Shown in pieces: positions 1 through 6,071 of a stretch of DNA of 11,879 nucleotides. Under the pieces are notes generated by a model. It worked only from the letters and a program-made list of their open reading frames with translations. It had not been told where the DNA came from and ran no database searches. The stretch is from NCBI GenBank assembly GCA_002506665.1, contig DAXZ01000013.1, positions 4,793-16,671 on the forward strand, given 5' to 3'. Each line of letters starts with the position of its first letter. Position 1 is the first letter of the stretch. Origin of the DNA: Nitrosopumilus sp. UBA526. GTDB taxonomy: Archaea > Thermoproteota > Nitrososphaeria > Nitrososphaerales > Nitrosopumilaceae. A program made the position numbers and the translations under genes.

Positions 1-33
1 ATGAACTCATTAATGGAGGAGGGGCAAAGATGA
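1..33 (+). CDS. possible 3' end of an upstream gene (partial)
   Basis: Frame 1 is open from the window edge to a TGA at 31-33 and encodes only about ten residues (MNSLMEEGQR if read from the first base), so nothing can be said about function. The reason to suspect a real gene end is architectural: this TGA overlaps the ATG of the next gene in an ATGA arrangement, and that next gene has a strong Shine-Dalgarno sequence, which in an otherwise leaderless region is expected for a downstream operon member. The alternative is that the membrane protein frame, which is also open from base 3, starts further upstream. Confidence 0.3.
   Translation: MNSLMEEGQR
15..24 (+). promoter_or_regulatory. Shine-Dalgarno site of the first membrane protein
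   Basis: GGAGGAGGGG ends five bases before the ATG at 30, with the GGAGG core ten bases before it. This is the only convincing Shine-Dalgarno site noticed in the window. It supports ATG 30 as the start and suggests translation from an internal position on a polycistronic message. Confidence 0.55.
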
Positions 34-239
34 TGAAGACTAGAAAGGACAAGGCAAAACTAATCATACTCTTGGGAATAATCTGGATAATCATTACACT
101 ACCTCTGCCGTGGATAATAAACAATCCCGAAGTATCAACAGCACAGTTCAATACCATTCTTGCCATAATCGGAGTAATGTCAATACCATTTGTTGTCCTA
201 GGTGTTGTCTGGACACTAAAGCCAGAACTTACAACTTAG
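30..239 (+). CDS. small two-helix membrane protein
   Basis: A 69-residue protein of unknown function. After a basic N-terminus (MMKTRKDKAK) there are two hydrophobic segments, about residues 11-30 and 42-62, joined by a short polar loop with NNPEVST, so it is predicted to be an integral membrane hairpin with both ends probably cytoplasmic. ATG 30 is preferred because of the Shine-Dalgarno sequence, although ATG 33 is equally in frame and the frame remains open to base 3. It lies 13 bp upstream of the CysQ-like gene in the same direction, so the two may be co-transcribed, but a functional link is not evident. It could be an accessory subunit of a membrane complex encoded upstream; no family was recognised. 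Confidence 0.7.
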   Translation: MMKTRKDKAKLIILLGIIWIIITLPLPWIINNPEVSTAQFNTILAIIGVMSIPFVVLGVVWTLKPELTT

Positions 240-252
240 GCAGAGATCTCAA

Positions 253-1083
253 TTGACAAGCATTCCTATTCCTGGCAAGACATCTGAGCTAGACATTGCC
301 ATCAGGGCGGCGCAAGCTGCCGGCAGTGCAATTCTAGAGATCTATAACGGAGATTATAACACATCTACAAAGGACGATGACTCGCCAGTTACAGACGCTG
401 ATCTGAAAAGCAACGAGGTCATTAGAGAGCATCTCTTGCAGACAAGACACACAATCCTCTCTGAAGAAGACAGAGACAACTCTGACAGACTATTACAGGA
501 GACAGTCTGGATAGTAGACCCGCTTGACGGAACACTTGATTTCATTGACAAGACAGGCGAGTTTACTGTTATGATCTCACTGGTCAGAGACAAGAGACCT
601 GTTCTAGGAGTGATAGGATGGCCTACTAGAGGAATACTGTTTGCAGCACAGAAAGGATGTGGGGCATTTAGATTCTCAAATGATAAATGGGAGCAGATAT
701 CAGTAACTAAAACCTCAGACATTACAAGATGCAGAATAGTCGGCTCTAGACATCATCTCTCAGACAAAGAGAGACGGCTTGTCAGGAAACTAGGCATCAA
801 GGACTTTGCAAGTATTGGCAGCTCACTAAAGGTTGGAAAAGTGAGTTCCGGCCAGGCAGAAGCATACCTCACAACCACAGACAAGATGAAGGAATGGGAT
901 ACGGCAGCTTCCTACTGCATAGTCTCAGAGGCCGGAGGCAAGATGACAGACATGCTGGGAAATGACATTACATACAACAACAGAGACGTGTATCATCATA
1001 ACGGAATTCTGGTAACAAACGGGCTGATTCACAACAAAATAGTAGACGAGTTTAAGAGACTAGAGCAGTCCTCTTCCCTTTAG
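253..1083 (+). CDS. cysQ: inositol-monophosphatase superfamily, CysQ-like 3'(2'),5'-bisphosphate nucleotidase
   Basis: A 276-residue Mg-dependent phosphatase of the IMPase/CysQ fold. Metal-binding motifs are in order: SPVTDAD (44-50), the acidic pair EE (71-72), the signature DPLDGT (89-94), and EWDTAA (214-219) followed by SEAGG (225-229). The SPVT.AD segment and the SIGSSLKVG...AEAY...EWDTAA region are more like CysQ/PAP phosphatases than like inositol or fructose phosphatases. The inferred reaction is 3'-phosphoadenosine 5'-phosphate to AMP plus phosphate, in the cytoplasm, removing the by-product of PAPS use. The next gene, convergent and overlapping by 24 bp, is APS kinase, which supports this reading. 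The start is a TTG 13 bp after the preceding stop; no ATG is available nearby and the N-terminal helix fits the family. Archaeal homologues can also act on inositol phosphate or fructose-1,6-bisphosphate, so the substrate is inferred. Confidence 0.85.
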   Translation: MTSIPIPGKTSELDIAIRAAQAAGSAILEIYNGDYNTSTKDDDSPVTDADLKSNEVIREHLLQTRHTILSEEDRDNSDRLLQETVWIVDPLDGTLDFIDKTGEFTVMISLVRDKRPVLGVIGWPTRGILFAAQKGCGAFRFSNDKWEQISVTKTSDITRCRIVGSRHHLSDKERRLVRKLGIKDFASIGSSLKVGKVSSGQAEAYLTTTDKMKEWDTAASYCIVSEAGGKMTDMLGNDITYNNRDVYHHNGILVTNGLIHNKIVDEFKRLEQSSSL

Positions 1084-1575
1084 AAAGTCTTTGACCTTTT
1101 CTGCACTAGCAGAAAGTGTTTCATGTTCTGTATCAACTACAAAGTCTGCCTTCTCTGGGGCCTCATACGGATCATCAATGCCTGTAAACCCCTTGATCTC
1201 CCCACTTCTTGCCTTGGCATACATGCCTTTGACATCCCGTTGCTCACATTTCTCAAGCGAGCATTTTACATAACACTCTGCAAACCTGTCACCTGAATCG
1301 ATTATCGCTCTTGCATTCTCCCTGTTCTCAAGGTACGGGGACACAAGGGATACTGCACTTGGAACACCATGTCTTAGCAAGAGTTTTGCTAGGTGTGCAA
1401 CTCTTTTGTTGTGCTCATCACGTCCGGCTTTGCTAAAGTCCTTGGGGGAGAACCACTCTCTTAGCTCGTCTCCATCAAGCATTGCCAAGTTCGGAATGTC
1501 TTTTTGCAAGTCTCTTACAATGCTAGTCTTGCCAGAGCAGGGAAGTCCTGTCATCCAAAGAACAAAAGGCTTCAT
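1060..1575 (-). CDS. cysC: adenylylsulfate (APS) kinase
   Basis: A 171-residue cytoplasmic kinase that phosphorylates APS at the 3' position with ATP to give PAPS. Visible motifs are the P-loop GLPCSGKTS (10-18), DGDELR (34-39), the APS-binding FSKAGRDEHNKR (47-58), the SPY motif (79-81) that contains the family's phosphoserine site, and the KGFTGIDDPYEAP lid region (from 128). Length matches stand-alone CysC. The frame extends to 1635, but ATG 1575 is chosen because the family starts right before the first beta strand (KPFVLWMTG) and a TATA-like TTTATG lies about 26 bp upstream. The 3' end overlaps the CysQ-like gene by 24 bp on the opposite strand. Together they suggest sulfate activation with PAP recycling; the sulfurylase and any PAPS-using enzyme are not in the window. 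Confidence 0.93.
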   Translation of the reverse strand: MKPFVLWMTGLPCSGKTSIVRDLQKDIPNLAMLDGDELREWFSPKDFSKAGRDEHNKRVAHLAKLLLRHGVPSAVSLVSPYLENRENARAIIDSGDRFAECYVKCSLEKCEQRDVKGMYAKARSGEIKGFTGIDDPYEAPEKADFVVDTEHETLSASAEKVKDFLKGRGLL

Positions 1576-1595
1576 GAACGCAAATGCCTGAATAA

Positions 1596-1606
1596 CCCAT
1601 AAAGAG
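1596..1606 (-). promoter_or_regulatory. TATA box for cysC
   Basis: Minus-strand CTCTTTATGGG is centred about 26 bp before ATG 1575, in the 38-bp gap after the hemerythrin-like gene. It predicts a leaderless transcript and helps reject the longer start at 1635. Confidence 0.5.
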
Positions 1607-1613
1607 CTTTGCG

Positions 1614-2168
1614 CTAATCTCTTGCCCAAGGACAATTCTCTAGATAATCAATCTCTGCAATCATCTCGTCTACCTTTTTTACTATGGCAAAGATTGATCT
1701 GTACTGCTCATACATATCGCCCTCCTCTTCCTTAGACAAGACCTTTGCCTCTGCATCATCAAAGAACTTGTCTTCCTTCTCAAGGTGATCCTTTAGAAAT
1801 ATGCTGTATGCATTTAGATATCTCGCTACTGGTTCTTGTGCGTCCTCTCCATTCTTTAATCTCTTTAGATGTACTGAGATCTGTCGTGCAACATTTCTTC
1901 CAAACTCGTGCTCTATCATGAACTTTCGGATCTCGTCTTTTAAGGTATCATAGCTTGCAACACATGGAAAATACGAGTCCTCTTCTCTTGAGTGATGGAT
2001 GGTATCGACAAACTCTGCTATTACCACGGTGATTTTTGTTATGTCTGAGAGGGGAATCTCAGTACCACGGAGCAGCTCAGCAGAACACCTTGATACTATT
2101 TTTTCTAGACGGCGAACCTGGTCATGGTCAGCACGTAGCTGGTTTGTGCCGCTTGCAGTCTGCAACAC
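1614..2168 (-). CDS. hemerythrin-like (HHE domain) protein
   Basis: A 184-residue, mostly helical protein with the ligand set of the hemerythrin HHE cation-binding fold: His15 in ADHDQ, the H58-H59-S-R-E62-E63 motif in helix 2, His87-Glu88 (IEHE), and H128-x3-E132 near the end of helix 4 (DHLEKED). Such proteins bind a non-heme di-iron centre and act in oxygen, NO or iron handling or in redox sensing; which one applies cannot be read from the sequence. There is no signal peptide or membrane segment, so it should be cytoplasmic. The start is GTG 2168 (TTG 2165 is possible): an in-frame TGA lies directly upstream and a TATA-like CTTAATA is about 24 bp away. It is followed by cysC on the same strand after 38 bp, but that gene has its own TATA box. 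Confidence 0.85.
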   Translation of the reverse strand: MLQTASGTNQLRADHDQVRRLEKIVSRCSAELLRGTEIPLSDITKITVVIAEFVDTIHHSREEDSYFPCVASYDTLKDEIRKFMIEHEFGRNVARQISVHLKRLKNGEDAQEPVARYLNAYSIFLKDHLEKEDKFFDDAEAKVLSKEEEGDMYEQYRSIFAIVKKVDEMIAEIDYLENCPWARD

Positions 2169-2186
2169 TCATCTAAAGACCAGTCA

Positions 2187-2229
2187 GGTATTAAGTGATG
2201 ACATTTAAAGTCTAGTTTAACTTTTATCC
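2187..2229. promoter_or_regulatory. divergent promoters: hemerythrin-like gene (minus) and antiporter (plus)
   Basis: The 83-bp divergent spacer holds two TATA-like elements. Minus-strand CTTAATA (2189-2195) is about 24 bp before GTG 2168. Plus-strand CTTTTATCC (2221-2229) is about 27 bp before ATG 2252. Both spacings fit leaderless or nearly leaderless messages. Confidence 0.5.
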
Positions 2230-2251
2230 AGACACGTTCACACAAGTCATA

Positions 2252-3637
2252 ATGAACCCAATTATGCTCTCCGTCCTGAATCTGCTTCAAGGACAGACCG
2301 GAGATGTAATTCCTGTGTCTGACTTTGATGCGGGCATAATACTAGACAAGCTCATAGAACTGCAAAACTCTATAGGAACACTGTCTATTCAGGACGGACC
2401 GATTGCATCAGCTCATGTAATATTGCTGGCAGCAGGCGTAGTAATCTTTCTAGGGGTAGCCGGCGAGGCGTTCTTTAAAAAGACCGGAGTTCCAGACGTA
2501 GCATTTCTGATGATCCTCGGCGTCATTATCGGACCGGTATTTGGAATCATCCAACCAGAAGCCGTAATTCAGGTTGTTCCATATTTTGCAGCACTAGCGT
2601 TGATAATAATCATGTTTGATGGCGGACTGAACCTTGATATCAAACACATTGTAAAGACCGCACATTTTTCAGTGACACTTGCAACCCTCGGATTTGTCTT
2701 GTCAGTTATAATAATCACCCTTGCCGCCCATTTTGCACTAGGATGGCAGTGGCTAGAGAGTATTCTGCTAGGCTCCATTGTGGGCGGAAGCAGCTCGGCA
2801 ATAGTCTTTGGTTTGGTCAGAAACATCAAGATCTCAGAGGCGACAAAATCAATGCTTAGCTTCGAGTCTGCATTGACTGATATTCTAGCAACCATCGTTG
2901 CATTCATACTCTTTGAGGCGGTTCTTGCAGGACACTTTGATATCCAGACACTGCAGGAGACCATAGGAAGGGCAGTTGTTGTTGGTCTAGTATTAGGATT
3001 CGGTGTAGGGATTCCTTGGATGTATGTCTCAACAAAGTTTGGCAATGCCCAACATGCCTACATGCTTACACTTGGAATTTTGTTTGTCTTGTTCTTTCTG
3101 GCAAACTCATTTGGAGAGTCAGGCGCTCTGACTGCACTGGTCTTTGGCCTGATGATTGGAAACAAAAAATACCTTTCAAGGGTTCTCCGATTCAAACTGC
3201 CAAGGATTGAGAGAGACGATCCCACACACAACCAGCTGACGTTTCTGGTAAGATCCTTCTTCTTTGTGTTTGTCGGACTGCTGGCAAGCTTTGGTCAGAT
3301 AGAATATATCATCTTTGGAGTCCTAGTGACAGCTGCTGCCTACTTTGGGAGAATATTTGTAACCAAGATAATACTGACAAAGAGATTCTCATTACTAGAT
3401 AGGGCAGTAACAAACTCTATGATCCCGAGGGGACTAGCTGCTGCTGTTCTTGCGACATATCCAATAACCCTAGGCCTGCCAAACTCAGAAGCGTATCCAC
3501 AGATCATATTCTTTATCATCTTGTCATCAGTAATTATCACAACTATAGGACTGGGAAGATCAAAAAAGATTCCTCCCCCCGAATCAATGGAGGGCGGGTT
3601 TGTCAAACCTCCAGAGGATTCCAAAGGGAACAACTAG
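2252..3637 (+). CDS. monovalent cation/proton antiporter (CPA superfamily, NhaP-like)
   Basis: A 461-residue polytopic membrane protein with roughly 12 hydrophobic segments after a non-conserved N-terminus of about 50 residues. CPA features in order are GEAFFKKTGVPDVAFLMILG (71-90), the MFDGGLNLD segment (121-129), GGSSSAIV (178-185) in the discontinuous helix region, FESALTD (204-210) carrying the presumed ion-binding Asp210, and the basic PRGLAAAVLA helix (392-401). It should exchange Na+ or K+ for H+ across the cytoplasmic membrane. Unusually, the position before the key aspartate, normally Asn in NhaP-type CPA1 exchangers, is Thr209. A hydrophilic proline-rich tail of about 25 residues follows the last helix, and there is no TrkA-N/RCK domain. 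The start is ATG 2252, supported by a TATA box at the right distance. Ion selectivity cannot be inferred. Confidence 0.88.
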   Translation: MNPIMLSVLNLLQGQTGDVIPVSDFDAGIILDKLIELQNSIGTLSIQDGPIASAHVILLAAGVVIFLGVAGEAFFKKTGVPDVAFLMILGVIIGPVFGIIQPEAVIQVVPYFAALALIIIMFDGGLNLDIKHIVKTAHFSVTLATLGFVLSVIIITLAAHFALGWQWLESILLGSIVGGSSSAIVFGLVRNIKISEATKSMLSFESALTDILATIVAFILFEAVLAGHFDIQTLQETIGRAVVVGLVLGFGVGIPWMYVSTKFGNAQHAYMLTLGILFVLFFLANSFGESGALTALVFGLMIGNKKYLSRVLRFKLPRIERDDPTHNQLTFLVRSFFFVFVGLLASFGQIEYIIFGVLVTAAAYFGRIFVTKIILTKRFSLLDRAVTNSMIPRGLAAAVLATYPITLGLPNSEAYPQIIFFIILSSVIITTIGLGRSKKIPPPESMEGGFVKPPEDSKGNN

Positions 3638-3652
3638 AGAAAAATGAAAAGA

Positions 3653-3952
3653 CTATGAATGCATCTCTTCTCTGATTGACTCTACATATTTCTGGTTATA
3701 CTCATTGAACAGATGAATCTTGCTCTGAGCCAAGGCCATTGCGCCAGGCCTGCTGTTTATGTGATCTCGGGCCAGCTCTTGTTCCTCCAAGATCTTTTCT
3801 AGATCTTTTCTTGAAAGCGATGTCATCTCTGCAAGCAGAACTCCAAGTTCTCTCTCAAAGATATCTCTAGCATCAGAGATTGTAGGATAGGCACCGATGA
3901 CTTGTTTGGTGGTAATATTTCCAAATACCCTCTTGTCTAGTCTGAGCAACAA
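3653..3952 (-). CDS. conserved-looking hypothetical helical protein
   Basis: Not recognised. From TTG 3952 it is a 99-residue soluble, charged, mainly helical protein: a short beta-type start (LRLDKRVFGNITTKQVIG) followed by helices rich in Glu, Lys, Arg and Leu (residues about 25-95) and no Cys or membrane segment. The start is uncertain. The frame stays open to 4099 and has ATGs at 3988 and 4042, but the residues upstream of 3952 look non-conserved in composition (aromatic and Arg-rich), and a TATA-like TTTATAC at 3971-3977 sits about 23 bp before TTG 3952, whereas ATG 3988 has only a TATA-like element some 10 bp upstream. The end lies 15 bp from the convergent antiporter. Confidence 0.6.
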   Translation of the reverse strand: MLLRLDKRVFGNITTKQVIGAYPTISDARDIFERELGVLLAEMTSLSRKDLEKILEEQELARDHINSRPGAMALAQSKIHLFNEYNQKYVESIREEMHS

Positions 3953-3967
3953 TGATGGATAAAATTT

Positions 3968-4115
3968 ACAGTATAAATTCAATCTCATCTTGAATATACT
4001 ACTATGTCGCCAGACAGTTCTGTATTGCAGAGAGCCAAGCATCTTGGCATATCTAGGATATCCCAGAGGATGTAACGGCAAACCATGCCTAAGAGTCAAG
4101 GCTCTACTTATAAGA
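3968..4115. promoter_or_regulatory. divergent promoter region between two small genes
   Basis: Minus-strand TTTATAC (3971-3977) is placed to serve TTG 3952. Plus-strand ACTTATAAGA (4106-4115), a palindromic TATA box, is centred 25 bp before ATG 4135 and is one of the strongest TATA elements in the window. The stretch between them shows no other gene beyond the open upstream extension of the minus-strand frame. Confidence 0.5.
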
Positions 4116-4134
4116 AATCAATCCAAGCATAGTC

Positions 4135-4407
4135 ATGGTAATTCCTACTGATGTCAAAAAGTTTGTTGAAGAGCATATCAAGATGATGATCTCTCAGACT
4201 GAGACATATCTGCCGTTTATCAAAGTGGCGTTTCCATACTCTAACAATATTGCAGACGGAGTATACAATCTGATTATTGGAAGTGCGTTTTCTGTGTTTA
4301 TAAACCAGTTTGCAATAAAGATGAAGTATCCGACGGCAGACGATTTTACAGACTTTGGAAAGTTATCTCTGAAATACAGAGACCAAATTGATCAGTTCTT
4401 CAAATAG
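4135..4407 (+). CDS. hypothetical protein with hydrophobic centre
   Basis: A 90-residue protein not assigned to a family. The N-terminal 30 residues look like an amphipathic helix (DVKKFVEEHIKMMISQTE), residues 45-62 form a moderately hydrophobic stretch (YNLIIGSAFSVFINQFAI), and the C-terminus is polar (ADDFTDFGKLSLKYRD). The hydrophobic stretch is short, so membrane association is possible but not clear; no signal peptide or metal motif is seen. ATG 4135 is well supported by a TATA box 25 bp upstream, implying a leaderless message. Its TAG at 4405-4407 directly abuts the stop codon of the convergent gene (4408-4410), leaving no spacer. It is probably a lineage-specific thaumarchaeal protein. 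Confidence 0.7.
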   Translation: MVIPTDVKKFVEEHIKMMISQTETYLPFIKVAFPYSNNIADGVYNLIIGSAFSVFINQFAIKMKYPTADDFTDFGKLSLKYRDQIDQFFK

Positions 4408-4638
4408 TCAAGCAGGTTCGCCTAGAAAATGTACAGTAGTACTTGTTACAACAACCGTTCTATCTTTTGGAACACGATACAGCTTTCTTGAACCATTAGA
4501 AGACTGTACGATGAGTTTTGAGGACGGATCCTTGAGTGACTTGTAAAGAATGCCTCTATCTCCCACCGACTGTGACCAGTGACTTCCCTGCACAAAAGAA
4601 ATTGTCTGAAACTTTACGACCTGATACGAGTAGACCAT
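4408..4638 (-). CDS. hypothetical protein downstream of the fluoride channel
   Basis: A 76-residue, beta-rich protein with no recognised domain, signal peptide or membrane segment. It contains alternating hydrophobic and polar stretches (YSYQVVKFQTISFVQGSHW and RTVVVTSTTVHFLGE) typical of a small beta barrel or sheet. ATG 4638 is only six bases after the crcB stop, so the two genes are probably co-transcribed from the crcB promoter. This is the only evidence for a role connected with fluoride channel expression or function, and it is positional. The end abuts the convergent 90-residue gene with zero spacing. Confidence 0.65.
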   Translation of the reverse strand: MVYSYQVVKFQTISFVQGSHWSQSVGDRGILYKSLKDPSSKLIVQSSNGSRKLYRVPKDRTVVVTSTTVHFLGEPA

Positions 4639-4644
4639 CTCTAA

Positions 4645-5025
4645 TCAACTGTTAATAACTGCGCTCATTAATGACTTTCCTCCAATCAGAGCCGCAATCG
4701 ACAAGCCAACATTAGCTGCTATATTGACTGCAAGCGTTCCATAATGATTATTCTCAAGAAGACTGCTTGAATCAAGTGCAAACGCAGACATTGTGGTAAG
4801 TGATCCGCAGAATCCTACGGCGGCAAATAAAGAATATCTCCCATCAAGATGCCAGTGTTGTGATAGAACTACAAACGCACCTAGAACAAACGCCCCAAGC
4901 ACATTGACTATCAAGACATTGACAGGCAGTGTGTTGAAGAGTAGGGGCGATTCAGTCATCTTGTATCTTAGAAATGCCCCAAGCACAGATCCTGCCGCAA
5001 GAAAAACAAATTCTAGCCCCTTCAT
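4645..5025 (-). CDS. crcB: fluoride ion channel Fluc/CrcB
   Basis: A 126-residue membrane protein with four predicted helices that exports toxic fluoride; Fluc proteins form dual-topology dimers. Family landmarks are GAFLRY (16-21), the conserved pore Asn in NVLGAFVLG (Asn41), and GFCGSLTTMSAF (71-82), equivalent to the canonical G(F)xGxxTTFSTF. Here the first phenylalanine of the phenylalanine box is Met79 and STF is SAF, while the second Phe (82) is kept. Only one copy is visible, so a homodimer is expected unless a partner lies elsewhere. ATG 5025 is supported by a TATA-like CACTAATAGTG about 29 bp upstream. It leads a short unit with the 76-residue protein. No convincing fluoride riboswitch was found upstream. 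Confidence 0.92.
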   Translation of the reverse strand: MKGLEFVFLAAGSVLGAFLRYKMTESPLLFNTLPVNVLIVNVLGAFVLGAFVVLSQHWHLDGRYSLFAAVGFCGSLTTMSAFALDSSSLLENNHYGTLAVNIAANVGLSIAALIGGKSLMSAVINS

Positions 5026-5048
5026 CTATTCAATAGAAACCACCATCA

Positions 5049-5123
5049 CACTATTAGTGCTATCTGACCGCAGGGCCTGTCTATGCCTAGTCTTGACGGA
5101 CTCAAATCCACAGTTTTTATAGG
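5049..5123. promoter_or_regulatory. divergent promoters: crcB (minus) and DUF1059 gene (plus)
   Basis: Minus-strand CACTAATAGTG (5049-5059), a near-perfect palindrome, is about 29 bp before the crcB ATG. Plus-strand TTTTTATAGG (5114-5123) is about 26 bp before ATG 5145. Between them no further conserved element was recognised. Confidence 0.45.
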
Positions 5124-5144
5124 TTTGATATTTTTCTAAACTTG

Positions 5145-5336
5145 ATGGCATTAAAGCTGAGATGTGAAGACTATGGGTTTGAATGCAAATATGTTCTTGA
5201 AGGAGAAAAGACCATAGGACTGATTGAAAAACTACGAAATCATTTTGAGGAGGAACATGGAATCGATTATACTATAGGGGCAATCACCCAAATGATTACA
5301 AATCGTGGTCATTCTCTAGAATCAATAAAGAAATAA
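5145..5336 (+). CDS. DUF1059 family small protein
   Basis: A 63-residue protein of the DUF1059 family, short proteins frequent in archaea and of unknown function. The typical pattern is present: LRC at the N-terminus, G-F-E-C about five residues later (a CxxxxxxC pair), then a helix with NHFEEEHGID containing the conserved His residues. Cys and His together could bind a metal, but this is inference. TTG 5142 is in frame just before ATG 5145; the ATG is chosen because the TATA box TTTTTATAGG lies 26 bp from it. It is transcribed away from crcB and followed by a hairpin and T-rich stretch. Confidence 0.75.
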   Translation: MALKLRCEDYGFECKYVLEGEKTIGLIEKLRNHFEEEHGIDYTIGAITQMITNRGHSLESIKK

Positions 5337-5344
5337 ACCCACAA

Positions 5345-5379
5345 AACCATTTTGGTTCAATATGCTCGTTTTATTTCTT
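5345..5379 (+). terminator. hairpin plus T-rich tract after the DUF1059 gene
   Basis: AACCA (5345-5349) and TGGTT (5353-5357) form a five-base stem with a three-base loop, followed by a T-rich run (GTTTTATTTCTT, 5369-5380). Archaeal termination relies mostly on the T tract; this position separates the gene from the promoter of the next one. Confidence 0.4.
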
Positions 5380-5385
5380 AACAGA

Positions 5386-5396
5386 AATTTAAATAC
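5386..5396 (+). promoter_or_regulatory. TATA box of the flavoprotein gene
   Basis: AATTTAAATAC is centred about 27 bp before ATG 5419 and matches a strong archaeal TATA box, so a leaderless transcript is predicted. Confidence 0.6.
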
Positions 5397-5418
5397 AGAG
5401 AATAATGACTAAAAAGAC

Positions 5419-5949
5419 ATGAAGATTGTTGTTATCTCTGGCAGTCCTAGAAAAAACGGAAATACACACACGATGATGAAATATGTATTTGAATACGCCA
5501 AATCAAAAAATCAGGATACAAAACTAATCAATCTCTCTGACAGTCAGATTCAATACTATAGAGGATCAGACATAGAATATAATGAGACTACAAAAACTGC
5601 AGGAGACGACATTACAAACGCAGATGTGTGGCTGATAGGCTCACCTATCTATAACTCATTTTTCAGTTCAGCATTAAAAAACATATTCGAGTACATCAAT
5701 TATAAAAAGACCCCCGGCAAGGTTGCAGGAATGGCAATCCTTGCTTCCGGGAATATTGGCTTTATCAATGTCCAGAACCTAATTACACAACTGTTATCAT
5801 ATTTCAGAGTGAACGCAAACCCCAAAGCCGCCTTTCTGACCACCGAATCCATATCTGATAATTCCATTACAGATCCGGAGGTACAAACTAGACTAAAAGA
5901 GATGGTAGATGAAACCCTAGAGCTTGCATCTAAACTACATCAGGACTAG
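5419..5949 (+). CDS. NAD(P)H-dependent FMN reductase-like flavoprotein
   Basis: A 176-residue flavodoxin-fold protein. The FMN phosphate-binding loop SGSPRKNGNT is at residues 7-16 directly after the first beta strand, and the second family motif GSPIYNSFFSSALKNIFEY is in the middle, matching the GxPxYxxxxxxxLKN signature of the FMN_red superfamily. The cysteine cluster of iron-sulfur flavoproteins is absent, as is a signal peptide, so it should be a cytoplasmic NAD(P)H:FMN or quinone reductase. The true electron acceptor is unknown. The start is ATG 5419, supported by a TATA box. It stands alone between the DUF1059 gene and a Cys-rich small gene and has two imperfect hairpins downstream. Confidence 0.85.
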   Translation: MKIVVISGSPRKNGNTHTMMKYVFEYAKSKNQDTKLINLSDSQIQYYRGSDIEYNETTKTAGDDITNADVWLIGSPIYNSFFSSALKNIFEYINYKKTPGKVAGMAILASGNIGFINVQNLITQLLSYFRVNANPKAAFLTTESISDNSITDPEVQTRLKEMVDETLELASKLHQD

Positions 5950-6028
5950 CTCTTGATATTATCAAAGATCTAGTTCCCAAAATATGATCTATCTATCTTG
6001 TAGATGAATATTTCCAAAAATATTATCT
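5946..6028 (+). other. two imperfect hairpins after the flavoprotein gene
   Basis: The first hairpin (5946-5973) has an inner stem TTGAT/ATCAA with loop ATT, extended by outer pairs including CTAG/CTAG, and begins in the stop codon. The second (6002-6028) pairs AGAT-AATATTT with AAATATT-ATCT around a CCAA loop, with one bulged G. They lie in the 122-bp gap before the Cys-rich gene. They could be transcript-end structures; no T tract follows closely. Confidence 0.3.
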
Positions 6029-6071
6029 GATACCCAGCTAGAAAAGATTCTTTCACAAAACAAATATTGAC

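Noticed and set aside
354..722. 122-codon minus-strand frame within the CysQ-like gene
   Set aside because: It is a shadow of a gene with clear catalytic motifs on the opposite strand; Ser-rich composition reflects antisense of the coding frame.
1576..1635. Extended cysC start at 1635
   Set aside because: The extra 20 residues precede the normal family N-terminus and would run over the TATA box and into the hemerythrin-like gene.
2194..2280. C/D-box RNA suggested by GTGATGA and a downstream CTGA
   Set aside because: The spacing is too long, there is no D'/C' pair or terminal stem, and the second box lies in the antiporter coding region.
2569..3045. 158-codon minus-strand frame within the antiporter gene
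   Set aside because: It is a shadow of a strongly supported transporter gene, with low-complexity composition and no promoter.
5026..5060. Possible fluoride riboswitch upstream of crcB (minus-strand GTGATGGTGGTTTC)
   Set aside because: It has a superficial GATGG core only. It lies about 16 bases before the ATG, with no room for the second stem and pseudoknot, and the TATA box placement predicts a near-leaderless message.
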